In this document: positions 31,706 to 41,174 of the stretch, one piece after another
How positions within the stretch are numbered: the stretch's first letter is position 1
Layout: the number at the start of each line of letters is the position of its first letter
DNA from: Paenibacillus_E qinlingensis_A
GTDB taxonomy: Bacteria > Bacillota > Bacilli > Paenibacillales > NBRC-103111
Reading direction: 5' to 3'
Length of the DNA stretch: 64,000 nt
NCBI RefSeq assembly: GCF_031455095.1
Contig: NZ_JAVDSB010000013.1
Location: 124,001 to 188,000 of the forward strand
Translations under genes and position numbers: made by a program
Notes under the pieces: model-generated
Databases searched by the model: none
What the model saw: the letters and a program-made list of their open reading frames with translations, nothing else
What the model was told of the DNA's origin: nothing

Positions 31706-32281
31706 ATGTCCAATTCATTGGGAGTGGGGGATGAGGTTTTGAAACAGAAACTAATCAGGAAAACAGTGCTCTATGTTTTTGTTCTCTTTCTGATCATTTG
31801 GCCTATCTATCAGCTTAGCCAAATGTTAGGTCAACATAAGGATAAAGAAGATCATGATGCAACGCATTTACTTTTTCAGGTATCATTATTTCAAATAGAA
31901 ATCGTGAAGAGCTCCTTGGAAGAAGCCTCATTAAGCAAAAGCACGAAAGAGTTGGATCCAGTGAAACAAGCGTTGTATTCAGCCGAGTACACCCATGAGC
32001 GACTTATTTTAGCTGCTGGTGGAAGTGAGGAGCTGGGCTCGCTGAACGTCATGACCCAATTAAGCCAATACATACAAAGGTTACAGCTAGGTGGCGTTAG
32101 AGCCTTAAAGCCGGACGAAACGTTAACATTGAAAGAAATCCATAAACAGTTCAGTGACCTGTATGAGATTTATGAGAAAATGATGGCATCCAACGGTGAT
32201 ATTATCTCATCTCAGAATGAAGAGCTAACCAAACTCGACCGGGAAATGACTGCCTTTTTAAGGAAAAAAGGGCTGCAATAG
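31706..32281 (+). CDS. Hypothetical single-pass membrane protein
   Basis: 191 residues with one membrane segment (about 18-40: KTVLYVFVLFLIIWPIYQL), a short inner N-terminus and a helical outer part. The outer part resembles four-helix sensor domains but has no attached signalling domain. It is not assigned to any family. The ATG at 31706 lacks a clear ribosome site; an in-frame TTG at 31739 near GGGGGATGAGG is an alternative that would keep the membrane segment. It precedes the hem cluster. Confidence 0.6.
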   Translation: MSNSLGVGDEVLKQKLIRKTVLYVFVLFLIIWPIYQLSQMLGQHKDKEDHDATHLLFQVSLFQIEIVKSSLEEASLSKSTKELDPVKQALYSAEYTHERLILAAGGSEELGSLNVMTQLSQYIQRLQLGGVRALKPDETLTLKEIHKQFSDLYEIYEKMMASNGDIISSQNEELTKLDREMTAFLRKKGLQ

Positions 32282-32403
32282 GGGATTCTGCTTGTATTCT
32301 CTCTGGATGAGGTATAGAGGAGCAAAGAGCTGTTAAAACTAACGAACAGACCCAAAGCATTCATAATTTATTCAAATATTTTGTCGGAATGTCGGTATTG
32401 CTG

Positions 32404-32412
32404 TGCTATAAT
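32404..32412 (+). promoter_or_regulatory. Extended -10 promoter of the hemA operon
   Basis: TGC-TATAAT (32404-32412), 33 bp before the hemA start. The nearest -35-like TTGTCG (32381-32386) is 20 bp away, longer than usual, so the extended -10 probably compensates. Confidence 0.65.
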
Positions 32413-32445
32413 GATTCTAAATAAAACGAAAGGCAGGTGGTAACG

Positions 32446-33849
32446 TTGCATATTATCGCAGTTGGTTTGAACTATCGGACAGCCCCGGTAGAAATTCGTG
32501 AAAAGTTTGCGTTCTCAGATCAAGATTTACCCAAAGCAATCGCTGAATTGAAAGAGACGAAAAGTATTCTGGAATGTGTTATTGTTGCCACCTGCAATCG
32601 CACCGAAATTTATGCTGTTGTGGATCGACCTCAATTGTGCAGTCATTACTTGACGCATTTCCTTGAGCGTTGGTTTCATGTGAAGAAGGATGAATTCCAG
32701 AAGCATTTATATACGTATGAGAATGACAAAGCAAATGAGCATTTGTTCCGTGTAACAACGGGGCTTGATTCGATGGTCATTGGGGAAACTCAGATTCTCG
32801 GTCAAGTGAGGGATGCTTTTTTAGCATCTCAACAATTGAAAGCAACAGGCTCTTATTTCAACACGCTGTTTAAACAAGCCATCACACTTGCGAAGAAAGC
32901 ACATTCCGAAACAGGCATTAGTAATAACCCAGTCTCCATTAGCTATGCAGCCGTAGAACTCGGTAAACGGATTTTCGGAAGCTATGTGAACAAAACGATT
33001 ATGATCATTGGTGCAGGTAAGATGAGTGAGTTGACCGTGAAGCATCTCTATGCAAATGGGGCCAACAAGGTTATCGTTGTGAATCGTACGTTGGAGAGAG
33101 CCATGGATTTGGCAGGCAAATTCAACGGTGTGGCCAGCACACTAGAGGAAATGCCCAAATACTTACCCGAAGTAGATATTATCATTAGCTCAACGGGTGC
33201 GCCTGGTTATGTTTTGACGAAGAAAGATATTCAGACCTATGTACAAAAAAGAAAATCACGGCCTCTCTTTATGATGGATATCGCAGTTCCGCGGGATTTG
33301 GATCCTGAGATTAGCGGATTGCCGAACGTATTCCTGTATGATATTGATGATTTGGAGCATATCGTTGACAAACATTTGCAAGAGAGAAAGAAAGAAGCGG
33401 CTAAAATCGAGGTTATGATCAATTCAGAAATTAATGCTTTTGACCAATGGACGAAAACACTTGGCGTAAGCCCATTGATTAGTGCGCTACAAACGAAAGC
33501 GAACCAAATTCATGAAGAAACCATGGAAAACATGCTGAACAAGCTGACGGATCTGGATGAACGTGAGATTAAGGTGATTCGCAAATTAACCAAAAGTATT
33601 GTGAATCAAGTATTGCGCGATCCGATTCTGCGGATCAAAGAAATGGCTGGCGAGCGTCATGGCGATGATGCCCTCGAAATATTCACCAAGCTTTTTGCAT
33701 TAGAAGATACGCTCCAACAACAAGAACAGGCAGATCAAATAGCACAAGAGCTAGAGTCCGGATTTAACAAAGTTGAAACTAAACAAACAATGGACGAGAA
33801 ACTGTCCGTTCGTGGTTTACAGAATGCGGATGTTCTAGCCCCATCTTGA
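32446..33849 (+). CDS. hemA: Glutamyl-tRNA reductase
   Basis: 467 residues. It reduces glutamyl-tRNA to glutamate-1-semialdehyde, the first committed step of tetrapyrrole synthesis. The catalytic Cys is in VATCNRTEIYAV, the substrate domain includes LFRVTTGLDSMVIGETQILGQV, and the NADPH domain begins IMIIGAGKMSEL. The C-terminal dimerisation helix is about 330-430. TTG 32446 has AGGTGG at a 5-nt spacing; the GTG at 32437 lies inside that site. First gene of hemA-hemX-sirC-hemC-hemD-hemB. Confidence 0.95.
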   Translation: MHIIAVGLNYRTAPVEIREKFAFSDQDLPKAIAELKETKSILECVIVATCNRTEIYAVVDRPQLCSHYLTHFLERWFHVKKDEFQKHLYTYENDKANEHLFRVTTGLDSMVIGETQILGQVRDAFLASQQLKATGSYFNTLFKQAITLAKKAHSETGISNNPVSISYAAVELGKRIFGSYVNKTIMIIGAGKMSELTVKHLYANGANKVIVVNRTLERAMDLAGKFNGVASTLEEMPKYLPEVDIIISSTGAPGYVLTKKDIQTYVQKRKSRPLFMMDIAVPRDLDPEISGLPNVFLYDIDDLEHIVDKHLQERKKEAAKIEVMINSEINAFDQWTKTLGVSPLISALQTKANQIHEETMENMLNKLTDLDEREIKVIRKLTKSIVNQVLRDPILRIKEMAGERHGDDALEIFTKLFALEDTLQQQEQADQIAQELESGFNKVETKQTMDEKLSVRGLQNADVLAPS

Positions 33850-33861
33850 TATATAAGATCG

Positions 33862-33901
33862 TAAACGAACTTGCCCTAAGGGGTGAATCAGAAGTCGTTT
33901 A
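33862..33901 (+). repeat. Intercistronic stem between hemA and hemX
   Basis: TAAACGA (33862-33868) pairs with TCGTTTA (33895-33901), with CCC/GGG possible inside. There is no T run, so it is more likely a processing or stability element than a terminator. Confidence 0.4.
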
Positions 33902-33939
33902 TCTCAATTAAAAGGCGCTAACCGCCTAGGAGAGGTGCC

Positions 33940-34770
33940 ATGGTTACAAGCAGCTGGTTGTTTGATGCGATGATTTATATGTATGCCCTGAGCCTACTGT
34001 TTTACTTTTCGGATTTCGCGAATGCGAGCCGGAGCGCGAAACGGATGGGGACGGGGCTGCTTTTGTTTGTATGGGTTTTGCAAACCGCTTACTTTGCGAT
34101 TAGTTTATATGGTCACTTAACAGAGTGGGCTTTCGTTCGATCCGATGTGCTGTTCATGTTTTCATGGCTGTTAGTCACGATATCACTTATCATTAACCGT
34201 TTTTTCCGCATTGAATTGTTTGTGTTCTTTGTGAATGTGCTAGGTTTTGCGATTCTGGCACTGAATATTTTTGGAAATCCGAATGTTATGCCGATTAAAT
34301 CCAATTGGGACATCAATGATGAGCTATTATTCATTCATATTTCGTTAGCTATTGGCAGTTATGCCGCATTTTCGATTGCCGCTATTTTTTCAGGGATGTA
34401 CATATTCTTACATGCAAGGTTAAAGAGCAAAAATTTCTCTCAGGCTGTCATGCGGCTGCCGTCACTAGAGAAAATTGAGCATTACACGTATTTGTCGGTC
34501 ATTATTGGAGGGCCATTGCTTCTGATGGCTTTGAGTCTCGGCGTGGTGTGGGTTGTGCTCGAAGGTAATCAAAACCTTCTCTACGATCCTAAAGTCATTA
34601 ATTCGTTCTTCGTGTTGGCCGCCTATGCCTTTTACTTGTTTCAACATAAATCCATGCGGATTGCGGGCAATAAGCTCGCTGTGTGGAATTTGGCCGCTTT
34701 CTGTATCGTCGTGTTGAACTTCGTTGTATCGAACCTCGTTTCTGATTTTCACGGGTGGATATGGAGCTAA
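33940..34770 (+). CDS. hemX: HemX, membrane protein of the haem cluster
   Basis: A 276-residue polytopic membrane protein with about eight hydrophobic segments and the CcmC/CcsA-like plan of HemX (WAFVRSDVLFMFSWLL, DELLFIHISLAIGSYAAFSIAAI). HemX of Bacillus lowers the level of HemA. ATG 33940 follows AGGAGAGGTG. Its end overlaps sirC by 10 bp, so the operon is tight. Haem-binding histidines are likely but not assigned. Confidence 0.92.
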   Translation: MVTSSWLFDAMIYMYALSLLFYFSDFANASRSAKRMGTGLLLFVWVLQTAYFAISLYGHLTEWAFVRSDVLFMFSWLLVTISLIINRFFRIELFVFFVNVLGFAILALNIFGNPNVMPIKSNWDINDELLFIHISLAIGSYAAFSIAAIFSGMYIFLHARLKSKNFSQAVMRLPSLEKIEHYTYLSVIIGGPLLLMALSLGVVWVVLEGNQNLLYDPKVINSFFVLAAYAFYLFQHKSMRIAGNKLAVWNLAAFCIVVLNFVVSNLVSDFHGWIWS

Positions 34771-35522
34771 CGAATTGGCAGTATCCCTATCCCATCATGA
34801 TGAATTTAGCGGGAAGTAAGTGTCTGATTATCGGAGGTGGTCCTATTGCGGAACGAAAGCTGCGCTCGTTGCTGCAAGCAGGAGCAGAAGTGACCGTAGT
34901 CAGTCCAACGTTCACGACGGGTATTCTGGCGATGGAGCCTCAACCAAATGTGATTGTAAAAAGGCAAACCTATGATCCATCGATATGGGCAGCACATGGT
35001 GAGGCACGCTTTGTCTTGGTCATCGCGGCAACGAATGATGCACGAGTGAATAGGCAGATTGCAATGGATGCGAATGGATCTGGAAGCCTAGTCAATATTG
35101 TGGATCAACCCGAGCTTAGTTCCTTTATTTTACCCTCCGTTGTTCGTCGAGGTAAGTTGGTCATTACGGTGTCTACAGGGGGAGCAAGTCCTTCAGCAGC
35201 TCGTAAAATTGCCAAAGAACTCGACAATGCCTATGGGGATGAGTATGAAATCTATTTGGATTTTCTTACTGAAACGCGCCTGTTGATTCAGAATCACGTG
35301 AAAGATAAAGAAGCAAGACAACAATTATTTAAAGAAATGCTGGCTTGGGATCTCATGCGTTATATCCGTGAAGGGACGTTTGAAGCCTGGAAACAGCAGT
35401 TTACACTAGCATTACATCATACCGTTTGGATGCAACCGCAAGTGCAGGGAGAGAGTGAACTGCCTTCTTGGTCTTTCATCAATGAGATTGGGCAGCAACG
35501 TATAGGAGGCGGAGACGAATGA
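34761..35522 (+). CDS. sirC: Precorrin-2 dehydrogenase (SirC/YlnF-like)
   Basis: 253 residues. The Rossmann NAD site LAGSKCLIIGGGPIAERKLRSLLQAGA is at the N-terminus, followed by the CysG-N motifs VIAATNDARVN, NIVDQPELSSFILPS and TVSTGGASPSAARKI. It oxidises precorrin-2 to sirohydrochlorin for siroheme. A C-terminal extension after about 205 is not typical. It overlaps hemX and hemC (ATGA). Its presence in a haem operon with the CobA domain means siroheme can be made from the same cluster. Confidence 0.9.
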   Translation: MELTNWQYPYPIMMNLAGSKCLIIGGGPIAERKLRSLLQAGAEVTVVSPTFTTGILAMEPQPNVIVKRQTYDPSIWAAHGEARFVLVIAATNDARVNRQIAMDANGSGSLVNIVDQPELSSFILPSVVRRGKLVITVSTGGASPSAARKIAKELDNAYGDEYEIYLDFLTETRLLIQNHVKDKEARQQLFKEMLAWDLMRYIREGTFEAWKQQFTLALHHTVWMQPQVQGESELPSWSFINEIGQQRIGGGDE

Positions 35523-36463
35523 AAACGATTATTGTAGGAACAAGACAGAGTGCCTTGGCACTGACTCAAACAGGACAAGCCGTGGAACTATTGAAACAAC
35601 TCGCGAAAGAGCATGGCATCGAATGTCAATTTGAAATTAAGAAAATTGTAACGAAAGGCGATCGTATTCTGGATGTCACGTTATCCAAAGTCGGAGGCAA
35701 AGGTCTGTTCGTGAAGGAAATTGAACAGGCGTTGACAGACGGCGAGATCGATATCGCCGTTCACAGCATGAAGGACATGCCCTTCGAGTTGCCGGAAGGC
35801 CTTATTGTAGGCGCGATTCCCAAGCGTGAAGATCCGCGAGATGCGCTGATCACGCGTGGGGCTGCATCGCTGGACGATCTGCCGCAAGGCGCGCTCGTCG
35901 GCACAAGCTCGCTGCGCCGTGCCAGCCAGCTGCAGCACTACCGCCCGGACCTCCGGATCGAGTCGATCCGGGGCAACATCGATTCGAGGCTGCGCAAGCT
36001 CGAAGAAGAGAACTTCGATGCGATTATGCTTGCCGCCGCCGGTCTTCACCGGATCGGCTGGCAAGATCGCATCTCCAGCTATTTGCCGCCCGAGGTATGC
36101 CTCCCTGCCGTAGGGCAGGGAGCGCTGTGCATCGAGTGCCGCGGCAACGACGTTTTCGTGCTGGACTTGCTGGGCAAGTTTCAGCATGAGCCAACGGCGC
36201 TCGCGGTGCGAGCGGAGCGGGCTTTCCTCGGTAGACTCAACGGAGGCTGCCAGGTGCCGCTCGGCGCTTACGCGAGCGTCGAGAATGGCAGCGGGGATGG
36301 CGCCCCGCTGTTGACCCTGACAGGCATGGTCGGAACGCCGGATGGCGTGACCATGCTGAAGGAAACGGCTTCCGGCAACGATCCGGAAGCCCTGGGTTCA
36401 CTCGTTGCGGATAGGCTCATCGCACAAGGAGCTGAAAAGATTCTAGCTGAGGTGAGGGAGTGA
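35519..36463 (+). CDS. hemC: Porphobilinogen deaminase (hydroxymethylbilane synthase)
   Basis: 314 residues. It links four porphobilinogens to hydroxymethylbilane. The dipyrromethane cofactor cysteine is in FLGRLNGGCQVPLGAYA; other motifs are VGTRQSALALTQT, DIAVHSMKDMP and GTSSLRRASQL. Start overlaps the sirC stop. The middle (about 35860-36340) is much richer in GC than both flanks, an unusual local change inside one gene. Confidence 0.96.
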   Translation: MKTIIVGTRQSALALTQTGQAVELLKQLAKEHGIECQFEIKKIVTKGDRILDVTLSKVGGKGLFVKEIEQALTDGEIDIAVHSMKDMPFELPEGLIVGAIPKREDPRDALITRGAASLDDLPQGALVGTSSLRRASQLQHYRPDLRIESIRGNIDSRLRKLEEENFDAIMLAAAGLHRIGWQDRISSYLPPEVCLPAVGQGALCIECRGNDVFVLDLLGKFQHEPTALAVRAERAFLGRLNGGCQVPLGAYASVENGSGDGAPLLTLTGMVGTPDGVTMLKETASGNDPEALGSLVADRLIAQGAEKILAEVRE

Positions 36464-36468
36464 TTGCT

Positions 36469-38013
36469 ATGAACAAAGGAAGAGTTTTTCTTGTTGGAGC
36501 GGGTCCTGGTGACCCTAAGCTCATCTCGGTACGTGGGATGGAAGCGATCCAAAGAGCTGATGTCATCGTATATGACCGACTGGCCAATCCACGCTTATTG
36601 AAGCATCGTAGACCGGAAGCAGAACTCATCTTTGTTGGCAAGCTGCCTGATAAACATATATTAAAGCAAGAAGAAATCAATCAGTTGCTTGTTGATCTAG
36701 CCTTACAAGGGAAAATAGTCACACGCCTTAAGGGTGGAGATCCAAGTGTATTTGGGCGCGTGGGGGAAGAAGCGGAGCTGCTGGTTGATAATGGGATTAC
36801 TTATGATATTATCCCAGGCATCACCTCCTCTATTGCCGTTCCAGCTTATGCGGGTATTCCTGTTACACATCGCGATTTCACTTCGTCTGTTGCGATTGTA
36901 ACCGGCCATGAGTATCCGAACAAAACTTACTCCAGCTTGAATTGGGAGCATCTCGCCAAAGCGATTGGTACGATGGTGTTCCTGATGGGTGTTGCCAATC
37001 TGGAGCAAATATGCCGCGAATTGATTCGTTGTGGCAAACCGCCTGAAATGCCAGTTGCGCTTGTTCGTTGGGGCACTTGGGCGGATCAAGCGACCATTAC
37101 AGGTACACTTGCAGATATCACAGAAAAAGTGAGAGCAGCCAACTTCAAATCCCCAGCCGTCATCATCGTAGGTGAAGTCGTAAAGCTTCGTGAGAAGCTG
37201 GCTTGGATGGAGAAGAAGCCGCTGTTTGGTAAACGAGTGCTCGTTACAAGAGCGCGCAGCCAAGCAAGTGAGCTCGTAGATCTCATTGATGATTTGGGTG
37301 GAGAGCCTGTCGAGTTCCCTGTGATTCGACTACAGCCGCCAAGTCGTCCTGAAGCCCAGCAAGCACTGGATCAAGCCTTAGCGAGACTGTCTGAATTTGA
37401 TTGGATTGTATTAACAAGCGTGAATGGTGTTGAATTCTTCTTCCGCAGAATGCGAGAACTGCGCATCGACGTTCGTAGAATGGGGAATGCCCGTATTGCG
37501 GCTGTGGGTCCTAAGACCGCTGAAGCGCTCGCAGAGCGTGGTATCATGGCAGACGTCTTACCCTCTAAGTTTCAAGGGGAAGGGATCTTAGATGCCATTC
37601 AAGGGGATTTGAACGCTGGTCAGAAGGTATTGCTGCCAACTGCCGACCTCGCACGTGATTACTTGCCTTCCAAACTAACATCGCTTGGGCTTGAAGTCAC
37701 CGAAGTGGATGTGTACGAGAACGTACTGACCACCGATGATGGCGAAGAGATGATTCATTTGTTGCAAAATCAAAGCATTCATATCATAACTTTTACAAGT
37801 TCATCTACAGTTACAAATTTATTTGAAGCGTTGAAGCAACTCGGAATAGAAGATCCGTTATCGCTCTTGCAAGGCGTGGAGATTGCAGTTATTGGTCCCA
37901 AAACGGCAGAAACTGTCCTACAAGTAGGTCTGTCTATCACATATACGGCTGAAGAAGCGACCGTCGCTTCTTTGGTACAAAGCATGATTCAAGGAGGCGG
38001 AAACCCATCATGA
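36469..38013 (+). CDS. cobA-hemD: Fused uroporphyrinogen-III C-methyltransferase / uroporphyrinogen-III synthase
   Basis: 514 residues. The N-terminal half (1-250) is a SAM-dependent methyltransferase: VFLVGAGPGDPKLIS, the VTRLKGGDPSVFGR motif and GITSSIAVPAYAGIP. The C-terminal half (about 255-510) is HemD: KRVLVTRARSQASELVDLI .. IAAVGPKTAEAL. One protein thus closes the ring and methylates it to precorrin-2. ATG 36469 follows GAGGGAGTGA. Such fusions are known in Firmicutes. B. subtilis HemD is single. Confidence 0.95.
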   Translation: MNKGRVFLVGAGPGDPKLISVRGMEAIQRADVIVYDRLANPRLLKHRRPEAELIFVGKLPDKHILKQEEINQLLVDLALQGKIVTRLKGGDPSVFGRVGEEAELLVDNGITYDIIPGITSSIAVPAYAGIPVTHRDFTSSVAIVTGHEYPNKTYSSLNWEHLAKAIGTMVFLMGVANLEQICRELIRCGKPPEMPVALVRWGTWADQATITGTLADITEKVRAANFKSPAVIIVGEVVKLREKLAWMEKKPLFGKRVLVTRARSQASELVDLIDDLGGEPVEFPVIRLQPPSRPEAQQALDQALARLSEFDWIVLTSVNGVEFFFRRMRELRIDVRRMGNARIAAVGPKTAEALAERGIMADVLPSKFQGEGILDAIQGDLNAGQKVLLPTADLARDYLPSKLTSLGLEVTEVDVYENVLTTDDGEEMIHLLQNQSIHIITFTSSSTVTNLFEALKQLGIEDPLSLLQGVEIAVIGPKTAETVLQVGLSITYTAEEATVASLVQSMIQGGGNPS

Positions 38014-39002
38014 GTTTTCCAATCGTTCGTAACCGCCGCTTACGCGGTAATGCAGCTATTCGTAATCTAGTTCGTGAGAATCAAGTAACAGTCAATGATG
38101 TCGTTCAACCGATATTTGTTACGCATGGTATGAATGTCAAATCAGAGATTGCCTCGATGCCTGGGGTGTATCATTTCTCACTAGATCGCGTGAAGGAAGA
38201 AATTGATGAAATCACGCAATTGGGCATTCAAGCTATTCTTCTATTTGGCGTACCTGATTATAAAGATGCAACCGGCACATCCGCATTTATGGATGACGGA
38301 ATCGTGCAGCAAGCTACCCGTTATATCAAAGAGCTTAACCCTAATTTGTTGATTATCGCAGATACGTGCTTGTGTCAATTCACGGATACCGGTCATTGCG
38401 GTGTTATTCATCATCACCCGATTACAGGACAAGCGGATGTCGCGAACGATCCATCTCTGGAACTGCTCGTCCGTACAGCCGTGTCACAAGCGAAAGCCGG
38501 CGCTGATATTATCGCTCCTTCCAATATGATGGATGGTTATGTGCAAGCTATTCGAACTGGACTCGATGAAGCTGGTTATGAGAACACGCCGATCATGGCC
38601 TATTCTGTTAAGTATGCATCTGCTTACTATGGTCCTTTCCGTGATGCTGCGCATTCCACGCCGCAATTCGGTGATCGGAAAACATATCAGATGGATCCAG
38701 CTAACGGCCGTGAAGCGATGCGTGAAGCGGCAAGCGATGTGGCAGAAGGCGCTGATTTCCTTATGGTAAAGCCGGCACTCGCTTATATGGATATTATCCG
38801 TATGCTGAAGGATAACTTTGATCTGCCCGTTGTCGCTTACAATGTAAGTGCGGAGTACGCAATGGTCAAAGCTGCAGCTCAGCAAGGCTGGGTGAACGAA
38901 GAAGCGATTGTAATGGAAACGATGACGAGCTTCAAACGTGCGGGCGCGGACATTATTCTAACGTATTTCGCGAAAGATATTGCACGCTACCTGCAAAAGT
39001 AA
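38010..39002 (+). CDS. hemB: Delta-aminolevulinic acid dehydratase (porphobilinogen synthase)
   Basis: 330 residues. It condenses two 5-aminolevulinate molecules to porphobilinogen. Catalytic lysines are in AYSVKYASAYYGPFR and FLMVKPALAY. The metal site DTCLCQFTDTGHCG has the three cysteines of the zinc type. Start overlaps the cobA-hemD stop by 4 bp. Last gene of the first hem run; a terminator follows. Confidence 0.97.
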   Translation: MSFPIVRNRRLRGNAAIRNLVRENQVTVNDVVQPIFVTHGMNVKSEIASMPGVYHFSLDRVKEEIDEITQLGIQAILLFGVPDYKDATGTSAFMDDGIVQQATRYIKELNPNLLIIADTCLCQFTDTGHCGVIHHHPITGQADVANDPSLELLVRTAVSQAKAGADIIAPSNMMDGYVQAIRTGLDEAGYENTPIMAYSVKYASAYYGPFRDAAHSTPQFGDRKTYQMDPANGREAMREAASDVAEGADFLMVKPALAYMDIIRMLKDNFDLPVVAYNVSAEYAMVKAAAQQGWVNEEAIVMETMTSFKRAGADIILTYFAKDIARYLQK

Positions 39003-39011
39003 GGCGTAAGT

Positions 39012-39059
39012 GAACCATTTGTCCTCTGTGTGTCAAAACGGAGTTCGGGTGGTTCTTTT
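39012..39059 (+). terminator. Terminator after hemB
   Basis: GAACCA (39012-39017) and TGGTTC (39050-39055) close a stem with inner CTCTGT/ACGGAG pairing, then TTTTG. Confidence 0.7.
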
Positions 39060-39077
39060 GTCATACTTTTGTCGCAA

Positions 39078-39112
39078 TACGTAAGCTTACGTTGGTTGTG
39101 AGAGGGGTATAA
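39078..39112 (+). promoter_or_regulatory. hemE promoter region with a 14-bp palindrome
   Basis: A -10 TATAAT lies at 39107-39112. The expected -35 position is occupied by the perfect palindrome ACGTAAGCTTACGT (39078-39091). It could be an operator for the hemE-hemH-hemY unit. No regulator is identified. Confidence 0.5.
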
Positions 39113-39160
39113 TTAGGGCATAATGGATGAGAATAGATGGAAACAAGAGGAAGGTGCCTC

Positions 39161-40225
39161 ATGAGTTATAACGATAATTTTATTAAAGCATGCCGGAAAG
39201 AACAGGTTGATACGCTGCCCGTCTGGTATATGCGTCAAGCAGGTCGCTACGATCCTGACTACCGTAAAATCAAGGAAAAGTACTCTTTGCTCGAAATTTG
39301 TCAACAACCCGAACTAGCTGCTGAAGTGACGATGATGCCGATCAAGAAGCTTGGCGTTGATGCCGCTATTTTGTACTCGGATATTATGAATCCCGTAGCT
39401 TCACTTGGTGTTGATTTTGATATTGTCAAAGATATCGGTCCCGTGATTCATACACCGGTTCGTACCGCACAAGACGTTGAACGACTTCGTCCAATTGATG
39501 TGGAGAAGGACTTGTCCCATATCCTTCAAACGATTCGTATTCTAGATAAAGAATTAGAAGTTCCGTTGATTTCCTTTGCAGGAGCTCCGTTTACGATTGC
39601 TAGCTATTTGATCGAAGGCAGACCTTCTAAGAGCTATATCCGCACGAAGCAAATGATGTATTCCGAACCAACAGTTTGGTTTGCGTTAATGGATAAGCTT
39701 GGTGATATGGTTATCACGTATCTGCGTGCGCATATCGCCAATGGGGCCAAGGCAGTTCAAGTATTCGACAGCTGGGTGGGTGCGTTGTCTCCAGCCGATT
39801 TTGAGGTCTATGTACGGCCTACAATGATGCGCATCTTCAAAGAGTTGTCCGATTTGAAAGAGCCGAAAATTTATTTCCCAGGTGTAAGCTCGGGTGAATT
39901 GCTTCCTTATCTGACGACGATTCAAGCTGATGTGATTGGGCTGGATTGGCGGGTGCCGATTTCGGTGGGGCGCGAACGACTTCAGAACCGATATGCCGTG
40001 CAAGGCAATCTAGATCCTTATATTCTAACAGCGCCGATGTCTGTGATCGAAGCGCAAGCGAAAGCGATTATGGATGATGGTATGAAGCAGCCAGGATTTA
40101 TTTTTAACCTGGGACACGGTTTATTCCCTGAAGCATCGCTCGAGAAATTGAAGGAATTAACGACGTTTATTCATACCTATTCTCATTCCGTTTTAACACA
40201 GCAAGCAGGAAAGAGTGGTGCGTAA
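39161..40225 (+). CDS. hemE: Uroporphyrinogen decarboxylase
   Basis: 354 residues. It removes four carboxyl groups from uroporphyrinogen III to make coproporphyrinogen III. Signature PVWYMRQAGRYDP near the start and the GAPFTIASYLIEG motif are present; the catalytic Asp is in LYSDIMNP. ATG 39161 follows GAGGAAGGTG; the ATG at 39137 is too long for the family. First gene of hemE-hemH-hemY, whose starts and stops almost touch. Confidence 0.97.
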   Translation: MSYNDNFIKACRKEQVDTLPVWYMRQAGRYDPDYRKIKEKYSLLEICQQPELAAEVTMMPIKKLGVDAAILYSDIMNPVASLGVDFDIVKDIGPVIHTPVRTAQDVERLRPIDVEKDLSHILQTIRILDKELEVPLISFAGAPFTIASYLIEGRPSKSYIRTKQMMYSEPTVWFALMDKLGDMVITYLRAHIANGAKAVQVFDSWVGALSPADFEVYVRPTMMRIFKELSDLKEPKIYFPGVSSGELLPYLTTIQADVIGLDWRVPISVGRERLQNRYAVQGNLDPYILTAPMSVIEAQAKAIMDDGMKQPGFIFNLGHGLFPEASLEKLKELTTFIHTYSHSVLTQQAGKSGA

Positions 40226-40226
40226 C

Positions 40227-41174
40227 ATGAGCAAAACGCGTATTGGTGTATTAGTTATGTCGTATGGTACGCCCGAAAGCTTAGATCAAGTAGAAGCGTA
40301 TTATACACATATTAGACGTGGTCATCCGCCGACTCCTGAGCAATTACATGAATTAACAGCGCGTTATGAGGCCATTGTGGGCGGCTTCTTCCCGCTGCGT
40401 GAAAATACGAATAAACAAGTAAAAGGATTTGAAGCTACGCTGCGTCAAGAGCATCCTGAGCTTGAATTCGTCTGCTACCAAGGACTAAAGCATGCTCAGC
40501 CTTACGTAGAAGACGGCGTTGAACAAATGGTTAAAGACGGCATCACAGAGGCTGTAGGGATCGTACTAGCGCCTCACTATTCGACGATGAGTGTCGGTGG
40601 CTATGTGAAGCGTGCGAAGGACAAAGCGGAAGCGTTAGGTCTTCAGATGACCTTCGTTCTGGACTATCACCTCCATGGGAAACTTCTGGATGCTTTACAG
40701 ACACGGGTAGAAGACGCTTTGGGGAAATTCGCTGAAGCTGAACGCAATCAAGTGCGGGTTATCTTTACAGCTCACAGCTTGCCTGAGAAAATTTTGGAGA
40801 TGAAGGATCCTTATCCCGATCAATTGCTAGCTACCTCCAAAGCCTTAGCGGAGCGTGTGGGGCTTACGAACTGGCAGTTCGGCTGGCAAAGTGCAGGTCA
40901 GACAGCGATGCCTTGGTTAGGTCCGGATATTCTGGACGTTATGCGCACGATTAAGCAAGAAGAAGGCGTGGACAAGATTTTACTTTGTCCTATTGGCTTT
41001 GTTTCCGACCATTTAGAGGTATTGTACGATATTGATATTGAAGCACAAGCTCTCGCGAAAGAGCTGGGTGTACACTTGGAACGGACAGCATCGCTTAATA
41101 CCGATCCTCTGTATATGGAAACCTTAAGTGATGTTGTGTACAAGAAATGGCAAGAGGCAGTGAGTTCGAAATGA
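40227..41174 (+). CDS. hemH: Coproporphyrin/protoporphyrin ferrochelatase
   Basis: 315 residues. It inserts ferrous iron into the porphyrin; in Firmicutes the substrate is usually coproporphyrin III (CpfC). Motifs: GVLVMSYGTPES at the start, the catalytic His in LAPHYSTMSVGGY, FTAHSLPEKIL and the late IGFVSDHLEVLYDID. It starts one base after the hemE stop and overlaps hemY by 4 bp. Confidence 0.96.
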   Translation: MSKTRIGVLVMSYGTPESLDQVEAYYTHIRRGHPPTPEQLHELTARYEAIVGGFFPLRENTNKQVKGFEATLRQEHPELEFVCYQGLKHAQPYVEDGVEQMVKDGITEAVGIVLAPHYSTMSVGGYVKRAKDKAEALGLQMTFVLDYHLHGKLLDALQTRVEDALGKFAEAERNQVRVIFTAHSLPEKILEMKDPYPDQLLATSKALAERVGLTNWQFGWQSAGQTAMPWLGPDILDVMRTIKQEEGVDKILLCPIGFVSDHLEVLYDIDIEAQALAKELGVHLERTASLNTDPLYMETLSDVVYKKWQEAVSSK

